Below are positions 16,761 through 28,109 of a DNA stretch of 64,000 nucleotides, one piece after another. The notes under the pieces are model-generated. The model worked only from the letters and a program-made list of their open reading frames with translations. It had not been told where the DNA came from and searched no databases. This DNA comes from Gemmobacter nectariphilus DSM 15620. Its GTDB lineage: Bacteria > Pseudomonadota > Alphaproteobacteria > Rhodobacterales > Rhodobacteraceae. Within the stretch, counting starts at the first letter, position 1, and each line of letters begins with the position of its first letter. The stretch lies in NCBI RefSeq assembly GCF_000429765.1, contig NZ_AUCM01000003.1, positions 1 to 64,000 on the forward strand, read 5' to 3'. Position numbers and translations under genes: made by a program.

Positions 16761-18578
16761 TCAGTGCGCCTGGGCCTTGCCGGCGCCACGCGGCACGCGG
16801 ATCGATTCCACCAGGTCCTGCACTTCGCGCGGCGGGGCGGCGGTCATCGACGACACCAGGAAGGCAACGCCGAAGTTGAGCGCTGCGCCCACCGTGCCGA
16901 TCGACAGCGGCGAGATGCCGAAGAAGTAGTTCGCCGCAGTGTCCGGGAAGGTCGCCGTGCCCGGGATGAAGAACCATCCCTTGTAGAGGAAGATGTAGAC
17001 GGCGGTGAAGACCAGGCCCACCAGCATCCCGGCGATCGCGCCTTCCTTGTTCACGCGCTTGGAGAAGATCCCCATCATCAGCGCCGGGAAGATCGTCGCA
17101 GCCGCCAGACCGAAGGCCAGCGCCACCACCTGCGCGGCAAAGCCGGGCGGGTTGAGACCAAGCCAGGTCGCCACCAGGATGGCGCCGGTCATCGAGATAC
17201 GCGCGGCCAGCAGCTCGTTCTTTTCCGAGATGTTCGGATTGATCGAGCCCTTGATCAGGTCGTGGCTGATGGCCGAGGAAATGGCCAGCAGCAGGCCTGC
17301 CGCGGTGGACAGCGCCGCCGCGATGGCGCCGGCGGCGACCATCGCCACAACCCAGCCGGGCAGGGCGGCGATTTCGGGGTTGGCCAGCACCATCATGTCG
17401 TTGTCGACCTTGATGAGTTCGTTGCCGGCAAAGCCCATTTCCTTGGCCTTAGCGGCCACGGCTTCGTTCTTGTCGTTGTAGTACTGGATCAGCCCGTCGC
17501 CGTTCTTGTCCTCGAACGCCAGAAGGCCGGTGGCTTTCCAGGTGTTGATCCAGGACAGTTCAGGCTTGGAGTTGATATCCTCGAGCGACAGGGCCGGGGC
17601 CGAGAAGGCCTGCCCCTGAACCGCGCCCGGCCAGAAGGTGGTCGACAGGTTCAGACGCGCCATCGCGCCCACGGCCGGGGCCACGGTATAGAGCAGCGCG
17701 ATGAACACCAGCGCCCAGCCGGCCGAGGACCGGGCGTCCGAGACCTTGGGCACGGTGAAGAAGCGGATGATGACGTGGGGCAGACCCGCGGTGCCGATCA
17801 TCAGCGACATGGTGAACAGGATCATGTTGAACATGTTCGCCGAATCCGAGGTATAGGCCTTGAAGCCCAGCTCGGTCACCACCGCATCCAGCTTTTGCAG
17901 CATCGCCATGTCGCCGCCGCCCGGAGCATAGTTGCCGATCAGGCCCAGCTGCGGCAGCACATTGCCGGTCAGCGCCAGCGAGATGAACAGCGCCGGGATG
18001 GTATAGGCCACGATCAGCACGACATATTGCGCCACCTGGGTATAGGTGATGCCCTTCATGCCGCCGAACACCGCATAGAGGAACACGATCGCCGCGCCGA
18101 TATAAAGGCCGGTGTCGGTGCTGACCTCCAGGAAGCGCGAGAAGGTCACGCCCACGCCGCGCATCTGGCCGATCACATAGGTCACCGAGATGACGATCAG
18201 GCAGATCACGGCCAGAAGCCGCGCGCCGCCGGAATAGAAGCGATCGCCGATGAATTCCGGCACGGTGAACTTGCCGAACTTGCGCAGATAGGGCGCGAGC
18301 AGCAGCGCCAGCAGCACATAGCCGCCGGTCCAGCCCATCAGATAGGCCGATTGTTCATAGCCGCCGGCCGCCGACATGGCGATGATCCCGGCCATCGAGA
18401 TGAACGAGGCCGCCGACATCCAGTCGGCACCCGTCGCCATGCCGTTCAGAACGGGGTGAACGCCTTGGCCGGCCGCATAGAATTCCGCCGTCGAACCGGC
18501 GCGCGCCCAGATCGCGATGCCGATGTAGATCGCGAAGGTGATGCCGACGAAGACGAGGTTGAGGGTAAACTGATCCAT
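16761..18578 (-). CDS. actP: Cation/acetate symporter, ActP-like (sodium:solute symporter family)
   Basis: This protein has 605 residues with about 13 membrane helices. It belongs to the SSS family, VC_2705-type branch, whose members pair with a DUF4212 small subunit. A long insertion around residues 330-400 (GDGLIQYYNDKNEAVAAKA) includes a DKNGDG-type acidic loop typical of this branch. It likely imports acetate or another short carboxylate with sodium. It lies 12 bases after the DUF4212 gene and in the same transcript as acs and adk. Confidence 0.9.
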   Translation of the reverse strand: MDQFTLNLVFVGITFAIYIGIAIWARAGSTAEFYAAGQGVHPVLNGMATGADWMSAASFISMAGIIAMSAAGGYEQSAYLMGWTGGYVLLALLLAPYLRKFGKFTVPEFIGDRFYSGGARLLAVICLIVISVTYVIGQMRGVGVTFSRFLEVSTDTGLYIGAAIVFLYAVFGGMKGITYTQVAQYVVLIVAYTIPALFISLALTGNVLPQLGLIGNYAPGGGDMAMLQKLDAVVTELGFKAYTSDSANMFNMILFTMSLMIGTAGLPHVIIRFFTVPKVSDARSSAGWALVFIALLYTVAPAVGAMARLNLSTTFWPGAVQGQAFSAPALSLEDINSKPELSWINTWKATGLLAFEDKNGDGLIQYYNDKNEAVAAKAKEMGFAGNELIKVDNDMMVLANPEIAALPGWVVAMVAAGAIAAALSTAAGLLLAISSAISHDLIKGSINPNISEKNELLAARISMTGAILVATWLGLNPPGFAAQVVALAFGLAAATIFPALMMGIFSKRVNKEGAIAGMLVGLVFTAVYIFLYKGWFFIPGTATFPDTAANYFFGISPLSIGTVGAALNFGVAFLVSSMTAAPPREVQDLVESIRVPRGAGKAQAH

Positions 18579-18590
18579 GTGCCCCGCCCC

Positions 18591-18848
18591 TTACTCGTCG
18601 ACGCCGAATTCGCGGTCGACCTTGTTCATCTTCGCCGCATAGGCGAAAATGAGCACGAGGAAGACGTAGATCGACCCGTTCTGCGCGAACCAGAAGCCCA
18701 GATCGGTGCCGCCGATGTGGATCCCCTTCAGGACCGGTCGCAAGATGATGCCAAGGCCGAAGGAACAGACGAACCACACCGCCAAGGATATGAGGATGAT
18801 GCGGACGTTTGCTGCCCAGTAGGCCGAGGCTGACTTGTTGTCTGCCAT
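18591..18848 (-). CDS. DUF4212 small subunit of the acetate symporter
   Basis: The 85-residue product has two membrane helices (about 15-37 and 55-77) and the typical YWAANVRIILISLAVWF start. DUF4212 proteins are always encoded next to VC_2705-type sodium:solute symporters and are thought to be an accessory subunit. AGGGAGAAACG precedes the ATG. Confidence 0.93.
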   Translation of the reverse strand: MADNKSASAYWAANVRIILISLAVWFVCSFGLGIILRPVLKGIHIGGTDLGFWFAQNGSIYVFLVLIFAYAAKMNKVDREFGVDE

Positions 18849-18903
18849 AAGCGTTTCTCCCTGTTTGACTCTGCCGGGCGCCGATCTGACGCCAGGCCCC
18901 CCT

Positions 18904-19575
18904 TCATTGCGCCGATAGGCGCCCCACGATGGCAGAAAGGCTGCTGGCGACGGTGTCGATGCCGGCCATGGCGTCGATCCGTTGCAGCACCCCGCGTGCC
19001 TCGTAATAGGCGATCAGCGGTGCCGTCTGCGCGTGATACGCGGCAAGCCGCGCCCCGGCAGTTTCGGCGTTGTCGTCGGCCCGGCGCTTGAACGCCGTGC
19101 CGCCGCATTTGTCGCAAACCCCCGCCGTGGCGGGTTGCTTGAAATCGTCGTGATAGCCCTCGCCGCACCCTGCACAGGTGTAGCGCCCGGCGACGCGGGC
19201 AATCATCGCCTGATCGTCGACCTCCATCGAGATCACCGAGGTGACCTTCATCCCCGATTGCGCCAGCAGCCCGTCCAGCGCCTCGGCTTGGCCGGCGGTG
19301 CGGGGAAAGCCGTCAAGGATGACGCCCTTGGCGGTGTCCGGGTCGGCCATGCGATCCCGAAGGATCGCAAGGACGATGTCATCGCTGACCAGACCGCCGG
19401 CCTCCATCACCGCCTTGGCCTGTTTGCCGGCATCCGTGCCCGCCGCCACGGCGGCGCGCAGCAGATCGCCGGTGGACAGCTGGACAAGGCCGAACTCCTC
19501 TTCCAGCATCCGCGCCTGGGTGCCCTTGCCGGCGCCGGGCGGGCCCAGCAGGATCAGCACGGCCGGACGGGTCAT
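18904..19575 (-). CDS. adk: Adenylate kinase, zinc-lid type, linked to acetyl-CoA synthetase
   Basis: The 223-residue enzyme converts AMP and ATP to two ADP. It has the P-loop GPPGAGKGTQ, DGFPRTAGQAEAL, and a lid with two cysteine pairs (CAGCGEGYH and CDKCGG) that would bind zinc. I prefer the ATG at 19575, preceded by GAAGGA, over the one at 19590. The housekeeping adk of this group normally lies beside secY in the ribosomal cluster, so this is probably a second copy. It sits 18 bases after acs, whose reaction releases AMP, so it would recycle AMP during acetate activation. Confidence 0.9.
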   Translation of the reverse strand: MTRPAVLILLGPPGAGKGTQARMLEEEFGLVQLSTGDLLRAAVAAGTDAGKQAKAVMEAGGLVSDDIVLAILRDRMADPDTAKGVILDGFPRTAGQAEALDGLLAQSGMKVTSVISMEVDDQAMIARVAGRYTCAGCGEGYHDDFKQPATAGVCDKCGGTAFKRRADDNAETAGARLAAYHAQTAPLIAYYEARGVLQRIDAMAGIDTVASSLSAIVGRLSAQ

Positions 19576-19593
19576 GGTGTCGTCCTTCATCGC

Positions 19594-21555
<1,962 letters not shown>

Positions 21556-21904
21556 GGGCTCCTCCTTGATGCATGCGTGTGGCGGCGCACCGCCCGGCCA
21601 GGTATCCCGGCCACTCCATTCCCTTGACGGCAGTGTAAACCATTGGTGAAGTTTCGCGTAAGCCCTTTTTTCACAATGATTTTTCTGTCAATCAATTCAC
21701 GCTGCGCTGCGGTATTTTGTAAATTTCTGTAAACATCCGGCCGGTAGCCAAGCAAAATCAAGCAATTGGCGGCAAAGGCTCAGAACCGGCGCGAAGCTGG
21801 CCCCGAACACCGCCCGCGCACGACCCGCGCGGCCGGGTGACGCAGGGTCACAATCATGCTGCACGCGCAAGATTGTTGCGTCATAAGGGCTGACGTTTTT
21901 CGAA
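21556..21904 (-). promoter_or_regulatory. acs upstream region with repeated TGTAAA hexamers
   Basis: This 349-base AT-richer region separates the sulP stop from acs and must drive the acetate transcript. On the plus strand TGTAAA occurs at 21634-21639, 21719-21724 and 21729-21734; the last two form a direct repeat spaced by 4 bases. A TTTACACT (minus strand, near 21640-21633) resembles a -10 box but the -35 is weak. The repeats are candidate activator sites; the factor is unknown. Confidence 0.45.
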
Positions 21905-23530
21905 TCAGTCGGGTTTTGCCGCGAACTCGGTGAGCGCATCCTCGACGCTGGCGCGCCAGCGCACATGCGGCTCGCGCAGGCCATGGGCCAGCAGGGTGCG
22001 GCGCACCTCGGGGCTGGCGCCGGTCAGCACCAGATGGCCGCCGGTGCGGTCCATCTTGCGGGCCAGCAGCTCGAACGAACGCGCGCCGGAACTGTCGACA
22101 AAGGGCACGTCGGCAAAGTCCAGAACAAAGACCCCCGGCCGGTCGGCAATGCGGTCCAGCACCGATCCGACGGTCGCTGCGGCGCCAAAGAAATAGGCCC
22201 CGTGCAGCCGGTAGACGACCGCATCGCCTGACTGTTCGACCGGGGTTTCGCGGCTGTGCGGCTCCACGCGCGCGGCTTCGGACATGCGGCGGATGAAGAC
22301 CGCCCCGCCAATCGCGGCCCCCGCGACGATGCCTTCGGTCAGATCGCGGAACACCACCAGCAGGAAGGTCACCAGAACGATGGCCGCATCGGCACGGCTG
22401 GCGCGCACGAGGGCCCAGAATTCCTCTTTCTCGGCCATGTTCCAGGCGACCACGGCCAGAACCCCGGCAAGGGCTGCCAGCGGGATATAGCTGGCCAGCG
22501 GCGCCGCGATCAGCAGCACCAGCAGCACGAACAGCGCGTGCAGCATCCCCGAGACCGGACCTCGGCTGCCCGCGCGCACATTGGTGGCCGTGCGCGCGAT
22601 CGTTCCCGTGACGCAAAAGCCGCCGAACAGCGCCGAGCCGACATTGGCCGCCCCCTGCGCCACCAGCTCGGCATTCGATCGGTGGCGCCGCCCGCTCATC
22701 CCGTCGGCGACCACGGCCGAGAGCAGCGATTCAATCGAGCCCAGCAGCGCAAAGCTGACCGCATAGGGCAGGGCGGCCAGCACCAGCGCACCGTCCATCA
22801 GCGGCAGGCGCGGGGCAGGCGGGGTGCGCGGCAATGCGCCGAACCGGGTGCCGATGGTGTCCACCGGCAGCACCAGCACGGCAGCCGCCACCGAGGCGAG
22901 GGCGATGGCGATCAGCATCCCGGGCCAGTGCGGGCGGATCCGTTTCAGCCCCTGGATGACCCCGATGGTGGCCAGCGCAAGCCCAAGCGCCGCCAGTGTG
23001 ACCGTGCCGCGCGCCGCCCACAGGGCCTCGACCTTGTGGACGATCTCGGCCGGTTCGGGGCCGGCCAGGGTCAGGCCGAACAGATCGCGCATCTGGCTGG
23101 CCAGGATGATCACCGCGATGCCGGCCGTGAACCCCACGGTCACCGGATAGGGAATGAACTTGACATAGGTGCCCAGCCGCAGCGCCCCGACCGCCATCAG
23201 CACGAAGCCCGACAGAAAGGTCGCCAGGATCAGCCCGTCGATGCCAATCTGCATCACGCAGGCCGAGACCAGCACGATGAACGCCCCCGCCGGCCCGCCG
23301 ATCTGATAGCGCGATCCCCCAAGCGCCGAGACCAGAAAGCCCCCGACAATGGCGGTATACAGCCCGCGCTCGGGCCCCACCCCGCTGGCAATCGCGATCG
23401 CCATCGACAGCGGCAGCGCGACAATGGCGACGGTCAGCCCTGCCAGCGCATCGGCGCGCAGATCGCCCGCCCCATAACCTTCGCGCAGCACGGTGACGAT
23501 CTTCGGCGTGAATTCCTCGACAATGGACAT
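21905..23530 (-). CDS. SulP-family anion transporter with STAS domain
   Basis: The 541-residue protein has a membrane part of 12-14 helices (about 20-400) with the SulP signatures GSRYQIGGPAGAFIVL and VNPLSMAIA-like VALPLSMAIAIASGVGPERGLYTAI. A C-terminal STAS domain (about 430-540) contains FVDSSGARSFELLARK. SulP proteins carry sulfate, bicarbonate or dicarboxylates; the substrate is unknown. The ATG at 23530 is the first Met compatible with the family; the long upstream frame is a shadow. Confidence 0.9.
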   Translation of the reverse strand: MSIVEEFTPKIVTVLREGYGAGDLRADALAGLTVAIVALPLSMAIAIASGVGPERGLYTAIVGGFLVSALGGSRYQIGGPAGAFIVLVSACVMQIGIDGLILATFLSGFVLMAVGALRLGTYVKFIPYPVTVGFTAGIAVIILASQMRDLFGLTLAGPEPAEIVHKVEALWAARGTVTLAALGLALATIGVIQGLKRIRPHWPGMLIAIALASVAAAVLVLPVDTIGTRFGALPRTPPAPRLPLMDGALVLAALPYAVSFALLGSIESLLSAVVADGMSGRRHRSNAELVAQGAANVGSALFGGFCVTGTIARTATNVRAGSRGPVSGMLHALFVLLVLLIAAPLASYIPLAALAGVLAVVAWNMAEKEEFWALVRASRADAAIVLVTFLLVVFRDLTEGIVAGAAIGGAVFIRRMSEAARVEPHSRETPVEQSGDAVVYRLHGAYFFGAAATVGSVLDRIADRPGVFVLDFADVPFVDSSGARSFELLARKMDRTGGHLVLTGASPEVRRTLLAHGLREPHVRWRASVEDALTEFAAKPD

Positions 23531-23620
23531 GATCGGTGCCCGGCCCCCTTGACCCCCCAGTCCTTGCAGCGCAGGAGATGCCTGCCCGAGCCACCTGTCA
23601 AGTGACGCGAAGGACACCCC

Positions 23621-24130
23621 ATGACCACGCCGCCCCGCCCGGATCCCTTTCAGCCCGCCGATGCCGAGGCCCGCGCCCTGTCGCGCCAGCTGCTGGCCGA
23701 GGCGCGGTTCGCAGCCCTTGCCGTGCTGGAGCCTGGCAGCGGCCTGCCGTTCTGCAGCCGCATCGGTCTGGGTCTTGACGCCCGGGGTCTGCCGCTGTCG
23801 CTGGTCTCGGGCCTTGCGCTGCACACCCGCGCGCTGCGCGAGACCCCGGCCTGTTGCCTGCTGATCGGCGAGCCGGGCGCCAAGGGCGACCCGCTGACCC
23901 ATCCGCGCCTGTCGCTGCGGGCAAGGGCCGAGTTCATCGCGCGCGACAGCGATGACCATGCCGCCCTGCGCGCGGCCTGGCTTGCGCGCAATCCCAAGGC
24001 CAAGGTCTATGCCGACCTGCCCGATTTCACCTTCGTGCGCTTCCGCCCGGTCTCGGCCGCACTGAATGGCGGGTTCGCCCGCGCCTTCGTGATGACCGAG
24101 GCCGATCTGGCCCCCGATCCCGTCCGCTGA
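23621..24130 (+). CDS. HugZ-like / pyridoxamine 5'-phosphate oxidase-fold protein
   Basis: The product has 169 residues with the split-barrel FMN-binding fold: ARALSRQLLAEARFAALAVLEPGSGLPFCSRIGLGLD at the start and a HTRALRETPACCLLIGEPGAKGDPLTHPRLSL middle typical of the HugZ branch. HugZ proteins bind or break down haem in some pathogens. This copy lacks the C-terminal DUF2470 extension, so haem use is uncertain. AAGGA precedes the ATG. It is divergent from sulP. Confidence 0.75.
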   Translation: MTTPPRPDPFQPADAEARALSRQLLAEARFAALAVLEPGSGLPFCSRIGLGLDARGLPLSLVSGLALHTRALRETPACCLLIGEPGAKGDPLTHPRLSLRARAEFIARDSDDHAALRAAWLARNPKAKVYADLPDFTFVRFRPVSAALNGGFARAFVMTEADLAPDPVR

Positions 24131-24224
24131 CAGATGCGCGCCGCAGCCGCCCCGCACATGGGCGGGCACGGCCGACATTCGGACAAGGGCAATCGCCCCC
24201 ATCGCCGCGCCACCCTGGCCCCTT

Positions 24225-24279
24225 TGCCTTTTTCCAAATACCCTGCGGGGAGGTCCGGAGGGGTGCAAAACCCCTCCGG
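24225..24279 (+). repeat. GGATATTT intergenic element, copy b (variant)
   Basis: Downstream of the HugZ-like gene the plus strand reads TTTTTCCAAATACCCTGCGGGG (24230-24251, split as TTTTTCC and AAATACCCTGCGGGG). The hairpin CCGGAGGGG / CCCCTCCGG with loop TGCAAAA follows near 24255-24279. The core is a variant (GGGTATTT in place of GGATATTT). Position and hairpin match the other copies, and it probably ends the transcript. Confidence 0.5.
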
Positions 24280-24314
24280 CGCCGGGGCCGGGCCCACCGG
24301 CAACCGGGTCTCGA

Positions 24315-24941
24315 TCAGTCCTGCCCGTGCCAGCCGCCTTGCGCGCGGATCTCGGTCGAAGAGGCCGGGTTCAGCGGCAGATCCACCATGCACCAGACCG
24401 GGGCCCCGGCCTGTCCCAGCAGGCGCGAATCCTCGGATGACAGGCGATGGCGTTCCATATACCGGGCGGCCGGGGAAAACCGCGCCCCCAGCCGGCTGCC
24501 CGGCCGCGCCAGCACGCCGATCGGCACGGTATCCGCGATGCGCCGCCAATCTTCCCACCGGTGAAAGCTCGCAAGGTTGTCCGACCCCATCAACCAGACA
24601 AACCGCACCCCCGGATACAGACGGCGCAGCGCCGCCAGCGTGTCGGCGGTATAGCGCGTGCCCAGCACGGCCTCGACCCCGGTGATGCTGACCTTCGGAT
24701 GCTGCATGATCTGCCGCGCCTGATCCAGCCGCCGCGCCATGCTGGCCGGCCCCCGCGCCTTCAGCGGATTTCCGGGCGAGACCATCCACCACACCCGGTC
24801 CAGCCCAAAGCGGCGCAGGGCGGCAAGCGTGATGTCCACATGGCCCTGATGCGCAGGATCGAAGGACCCGCCCAGAAGACCGATCACCATGCCGGCCCGG
24901 GCCTTGGGCAGATCGGCGCGCAAGGGGGCAGGGCGGCTCAT
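24315..24941 (-). CDS. nadD: Nicotinate-nucleotide adenylyltransferase
   Basis: The 208-residue enzyme joins nicotinate mononucleotide and ATP to give deamido-NAD. [17 protein letters not shown] holds the nucleotidyltransferase HxGH-type motif, and SSTEIRAQG near the end is the second conserved motif. The ATG at 24941 overlaps the GNAT stop (ATGA). The usual rsfS-rlmH partners do not follow; the gene is instead the last of a three-gene chain with GNAT and an NTF2-fold protein. Confidence 0.93.
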   Translation of the reverse strand: MSRPAPLRADLPKARAGMVIGLLGGSFDPAHQGHVDITLAALRRFGLDRVWWMVSPGNPLKARGPASMARRLDQARQIMQHPKVSITGVEAVLGTRYTADTLAALRRLYPGVRFVWLMGSDNLASFHRWEDWRRIADTVPIGVLARPGSRLGARFSPAARYMERHRLSSEDSRLLGQAGAPVWCMVDLPLNPASSTEIRAQGGWHGQD

Positions 24942-25522
24942 AGCGCCCGGATCCAGAATTGCAGCCGCTTGGGGCTGGCCTTGGCCTCGGTGATGTCCTT
25001 CCAGGTGAATTCGGCAACAGCGCCGGGCAAGGTGCGATAGCCTCGCGCGGTCCAGAAACCATCCAGCGGGCGATAGCCCTCGGGCCGGGCCGGGTGATCG
25101 GCCGGCCGGATCACCGCACAAAAGGCGCTGTAGCCAAAGCCCAGACGGCGGGCGTGATCCTCGCGCGCATCGAAAAACCGATGGCCCAGACCCTGACCGC
25201 GATACGCAGGCAGCAGCACCGATTCCGCGCAATAGAACACCTGATCCAGCGCCAGCCCTGTTCCCGCAAAGGCCGCCGCGAAATCGTCGGCGTGATCGGC
25301 CAGCGGCGTTCCGGTCGAGGCCCCGACCAGCCGGTCCCCGTCAAAGGCGCCGACCACGACGGCACCGGGGCTGGTGCGATAGCTCTCCAGATAGCGGCGC
25401 TCATAGGCCATGTCGCCGTCGTAAAGATAGGGAAAGTCGCGAAACACCGCGATGCGCAGCCGTGCCACATCGTCCAGGGCTGCCTCCAGCGCGGCGCCGG
25501 TCAGGGGGGTGACCTGGATCAT
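24938..25522 (-). CDS. GNAT-family N-acetyltransferase
   Basis: The 194-residue protein carries acetyl-CoA motif A in [25 protein letters not shown] (the RGQGLGH turn binds pyrophosphate). The acceptor is unknown. Its ATG overlaps the stop of the upstream NTF2-fold gene, and its stop overlaps nadD, so the three are translated as a coupled unit. Confidence 0.87.
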   Translation of the reverse strand: MIQVTPLTGAALEAALDDVARLRIAVFRDFPYLYDGDMAYERRYLESYRTSPGAVVVGAFDGDRLVGASTGTPLADHADDFAAAFAGTGLALDQVFYCAESVLLPAYRGQGLGHRFFDAREDHARRLGFGYSAFCAVIRPADHPARPEGYRPLDGFWTARGYRTLPGAVAEFTWKDITEAKASPKRLQFWIRAL

Positions 25523-25929
25523 GCGGAAACCTGAGCCACCCAGTCGGCCAGGTTGTAAAAGGTCGTCACCCGCGCGATGCGCCCACCCTCGATGTCGAAG
25601 AAGGCCCCTGCAGGCAGCACATAGCGCTGACCGCGCGCCTCGGGCAGGCCGGGATCGGTTTGCAGATATTCGCCATGCACCACGAATTCGGCTGCCGCAC
25701 GGCGGCCATCGTCGGTGGCAAAGACCACGATATCCGTCAGCTCTTCGCGGTAGGACACGCCCATATGCGCGCAGAACTCGGCAAACAGCGCCTTGCCGCG
25801 CCGGATCCCGCCTTCGTTGACCCGGTGTTCCACCTGATCGCTCACCAGATCCAGCATGCCCTGCGGATCGGCGGCATTGAAGGCCGCATAATAGCGGTGG
25901 ATCAGGTCGATGGCGTCTTGACGGGTCAT
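25519..25929 (-). CDS. Ketosteroid-isomerase-like NTF2-fold protein
   Basis: The product has 136 residues. IHRYYAAFNAADPQGMLDLVSDQVEHRVNEGG and a C-terminal GGRIARVTTFYNLADW fit the SnoaL-like/ketosteroid-isomerase-related family. It is cytosolic, and its substrate is unknown. It opens the chain NTF2-GNAT-nadD, joined by ATGA overlaps, and is divergent from the radical SAM gene. Confidence 0.78.
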   Translation of the reverse strand: MTRQDAIDLIHRYYAAFNAADPQGMLDLVSDQVEHRVNEGGIRRGKALFAEFCAHMGVSYREELTDIVVFATDDGRRAAAEFVVHGEYLQTDPGLPEARGQRYVLPAGAFFDIEGGRIARVTTFYNLADWVAQVSA

Positions 25930-26058
25930 GGCGTCCTTCCGGGCAAGGTCAGGGCCATATGCACACAGGCCCGTGATTTGCGCAACGGCCCCATGGGGCT
26001 TGCCCTGCCGCCATTGCGGGGGTATCGGCAGGCGCCTTGCCCGCACGGGATGCCGCCA

Positions 26059-27078
26059 ATGCCTGCCATCACCACCATTCCCCAGCTTGTCGCCGCTGGC
26101 CTTGCCGCGCCCGATCAGGCGGCCGTGCTGGAGGATGTCGCACAGGAATTCCGCGTGCTGATCTCGCCTGCCATGCAGGGCGCCATGACCGCCGAGGGCG
26201 TGGCCCGCCAGTTCCTGCCCGATCCGCGCGAGCTGGTCATCCACCCCGAGGAACTGCGCGATCCCATCGGGGACCGCGCGCATGAACCCGTGCCCGGCCT
26301 GACCCACCGCTACCCCGACCGGGCGATCCTGCATCTGACCCAGACCTGCGCGGTCTACTGCCGGTTCTGCTTTCGCCGCGAGACGGTGGGCGATGCCGGC
26401 ACCTTGCCCGATGCGGCGCTGGAGCCGGTGTTCGCCTATCTTGCCGCCACCCCGGCAATCCGCGAGGTGATCCTGACCGGGGGCGATCCGATGGTCCTGT
26501 CGCCCCGCCGGCTGGGGGCGGTGATCGCCCGGCTGTCCGGGCTGGGGACACTGGATGCGATCCGCATCCATACCCGCGTCCCCGTGGTGGCGCCCGAGCG
26601 GATCACGCCCGCGATGCTGGCGGCGCTGCGGGTCGATATCCCGGTCTGGCTGGTCGTTCACACCAACCACGCCGACGAGCTGACGCCGGACGCCCGCGCC
26701 GCGCTGGGGCGGCTGGCCGATGCCGGGGTGCCCCTGTTGTCGCAGACCGTCCTGCTGCGCGGTGTCAACGATACGCCCGAGGCGCTGGAGGCACTGTTCC
26801 GTGCGCTCTATCGGCTGCGGGTCAAGCCCTATTACCTGCACCATTGCGATCTGGCCCGCGGCGCCGGACATTTCCGCACGACGATTGCCAGGGGGCAGGC
26901 GATCATGGCCGCTCTGCGCGGGCGCCTGTCGGGGGCGGCGCTGCCAACCTATGTGCTGGATATTCCCGGCGGGCACGGCAAGGTGCCGATCGGGCCGGGA
27001 TATCTGGCCCAAGGGCCGCACGGCTGGACCGTCACCGATCCGCAAGGCCGCACCCACACCTATCGCGATCCGGGCTAG
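26059..27078 (+). CDS. Lysine 2,3-aminomutase-like radical SAM protein (KamA/EpmB type)
   Basis: The 339-residue protein has the radical SAM cluster motif CAVYCRFCF, PLP-family features (HTNHADEL, LSQTVLLRGVND, PYYLHHCDLARG) and the short length of EpmB rather than clostridial KamA. EpmB converts lysine to beta-lysine for modifying elongation factor P; epmA and efp are not in this window. ATGs at 26050 and 26059 are both possible; CACGGGA is better spaced for 26059. A longer upstream frame overlaps the opposite NTF2 gene and is rejected. Confidence 0.85.
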   Translation: MPAITTIPQLVAAGLAAPDQAAVLEDVAQEFRVLISPAMQGAMTAEGVARQFLPDPRELVIHPEELRDPIGDRAHEPVPGLTHRYPDRAILHLTQTCAVYCRFCFRRETVGDAGTLPDAALEPVFAYLAATPAIREVILTGGDPMVLSPRRLGAVIARLSGLGTLDAIRIHTRVPVVAPERITPAMLAALRVDIPVWLVVHTNHADELTPDARAALGRLADAGVPLLSQTVLLRGVNDTPEALEALFRALYRLRVKPYYLHHCDLARGAGHFRTTIARGQAIMAALRGRLSGAALPTYVLDIPGGHGKVPIGPGYLAQGPHGWTVTDPQGRTHTYRDPG

Positions 27079-27163
27079 AGCCGCACAAAGCCGGTTGCCG
27101 CCGGCGCATCTTCCAAGCATATGCCGCGACCATTCAGCGGCGGACATTGCAAGGAGATCATGG

Positions 27164-28006
27164 ATGCCCGGCATTCATCTGACAGACGGCCGGTATCTGG
27201 CCTGGCGCGAATGGGGCGCGCCCGACGGGCGCCCGGTGATCTATTGCCCCGGGGCGGGCATGACGGGCCTTTTGCCCTTCGGGCAGGCCGAGGCGGGCGA
27301 TCTTGGCCTGCGCATCATCGCGGTGGACCGGCCGGGTCTTGGCCATTCCTCGGCCGATCCGGGCAAAAGCCTTGACAGCTGGACGCACGATGTCGCGCAG
27401 CTGGTCGATCAGCTGGGGCTGGGGGCGGTCCTGACGCTTGGCTTCTCGCAAGGCGCGCCCTTCGCGCTGGCGCTGGCAGCAGGCGGGCTGGCCGATGCGG
27501 TCGCCATTGTCTCGGGGCAGGACGAACTGGCCCTGCCGGAACTGACCTGCCAGTTGCCCGACCCCGTCGCCGCAATGGTGCGCCGCGCGGCGCAGGCGCC
27601 CCGGGCGCTCGAGGCCGAGATCGCTGCGACCGCAACGCCCGGCTGGCTGTGGCAGATGATCGAGACCTTCAGCGGCCCGGCCGACCGCGCCTTTTATGCG
27701 GCCGAGGGTTTCGCGCCGCTCTATCGCGCTGCGCTGGACGAAGGGTTTCGCCAGGGCGCCGCGGGCTATGCGCGCGATACCGTGCTGGCCATGGCGCCAT
27801 GGTCCTTCCGGGCCGAGGCGCTGGGCTGCCCGGTCGGGCTGTGGTTCGGGCTGGCCGATACAAGCCCCGTGCATTCACCCGATTTCGGCGCGACGCTGGC
27901 CGCGCGGCTTCCCGCCGCACATCTGACGCAGCTTGCGGGCGAGGGCAGCGCCATCCTGTGGACCCGCGCTGGCGAAATCCTGGGGGCGCTGGCGCGCGCC
28001 GCCTGA
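27164..28006 (+). CDS. Alpha/beta-hydrolase
   Basis: The 280-residue protein has an oxyanion-side PGAGMTG motif, DRPGLGHS after strand 4, and the nucleophile elbow GFSQG. An acid-loop candidate is near FGLADTSPVHSPDFG. The specificity is unknown; esterase, lactonase and haloalkane-type activities are all possible. AAGGAG lies 7 bases before the ATG. It follows the radical SAM gene by 85 bases and could be in its transcript. Confidence 0.82.
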   Translation: MPGIHLTDGRYLAWREWGAPDGRPVIYCPGAGMTGLLPFGQAEAGDLGLRIIAVDRPGLGHSSADPGKSLDSWTHDVAQLVDQLGLGAVLTLGFSQGAPFALALAAGGLADAVAIVSGQDELALPELTCQLPDPVAAMVRRAAQAPRALEAEIAATATPGWLWQMIETFSGPADRAFYAAEGFAPLYRAALDEGFRQGAAGYARDTVLAMAPWSFRAEALGCPVGLWFGLADTSPVHSPDFGATLAARLPAAHLTQLAGEGSAILWTRAGEILGALARAA

Positions 28007-28109
28007 TGTCCGGGCCTTGATTGCCTGACATTTCCGGCGCGCGGCCCCCTTTCCTTTGGCCGCCCTTCCGCCTATAGGCTTCGCTTCGGACCGCCACAGG
28101 AGACGCCCC

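Noticed and set aside
14778-18833. Very long plus-strand open frame (1351 codons)
   Set aside because: It runs antisense to the DUF294 and actP genes. Its translation is rich in His, Arg, Gly and Gln, as expected for the complement of GC-rich codons, and no domain is recognisable.
21905-24268. 787-codon version of the SulP gene
   Set aside because: The upstream 246 codons overlap the HugZ-like gene and have no membrane or domain pattern; the ATG at 23530 fits the family.
25660-26058. N-terminal extension of the radical SAM gene
   Set aside because: It overlaps the NTF2-fold gene on the other strand and lacks family similarity; a ribosome site fits 26059.
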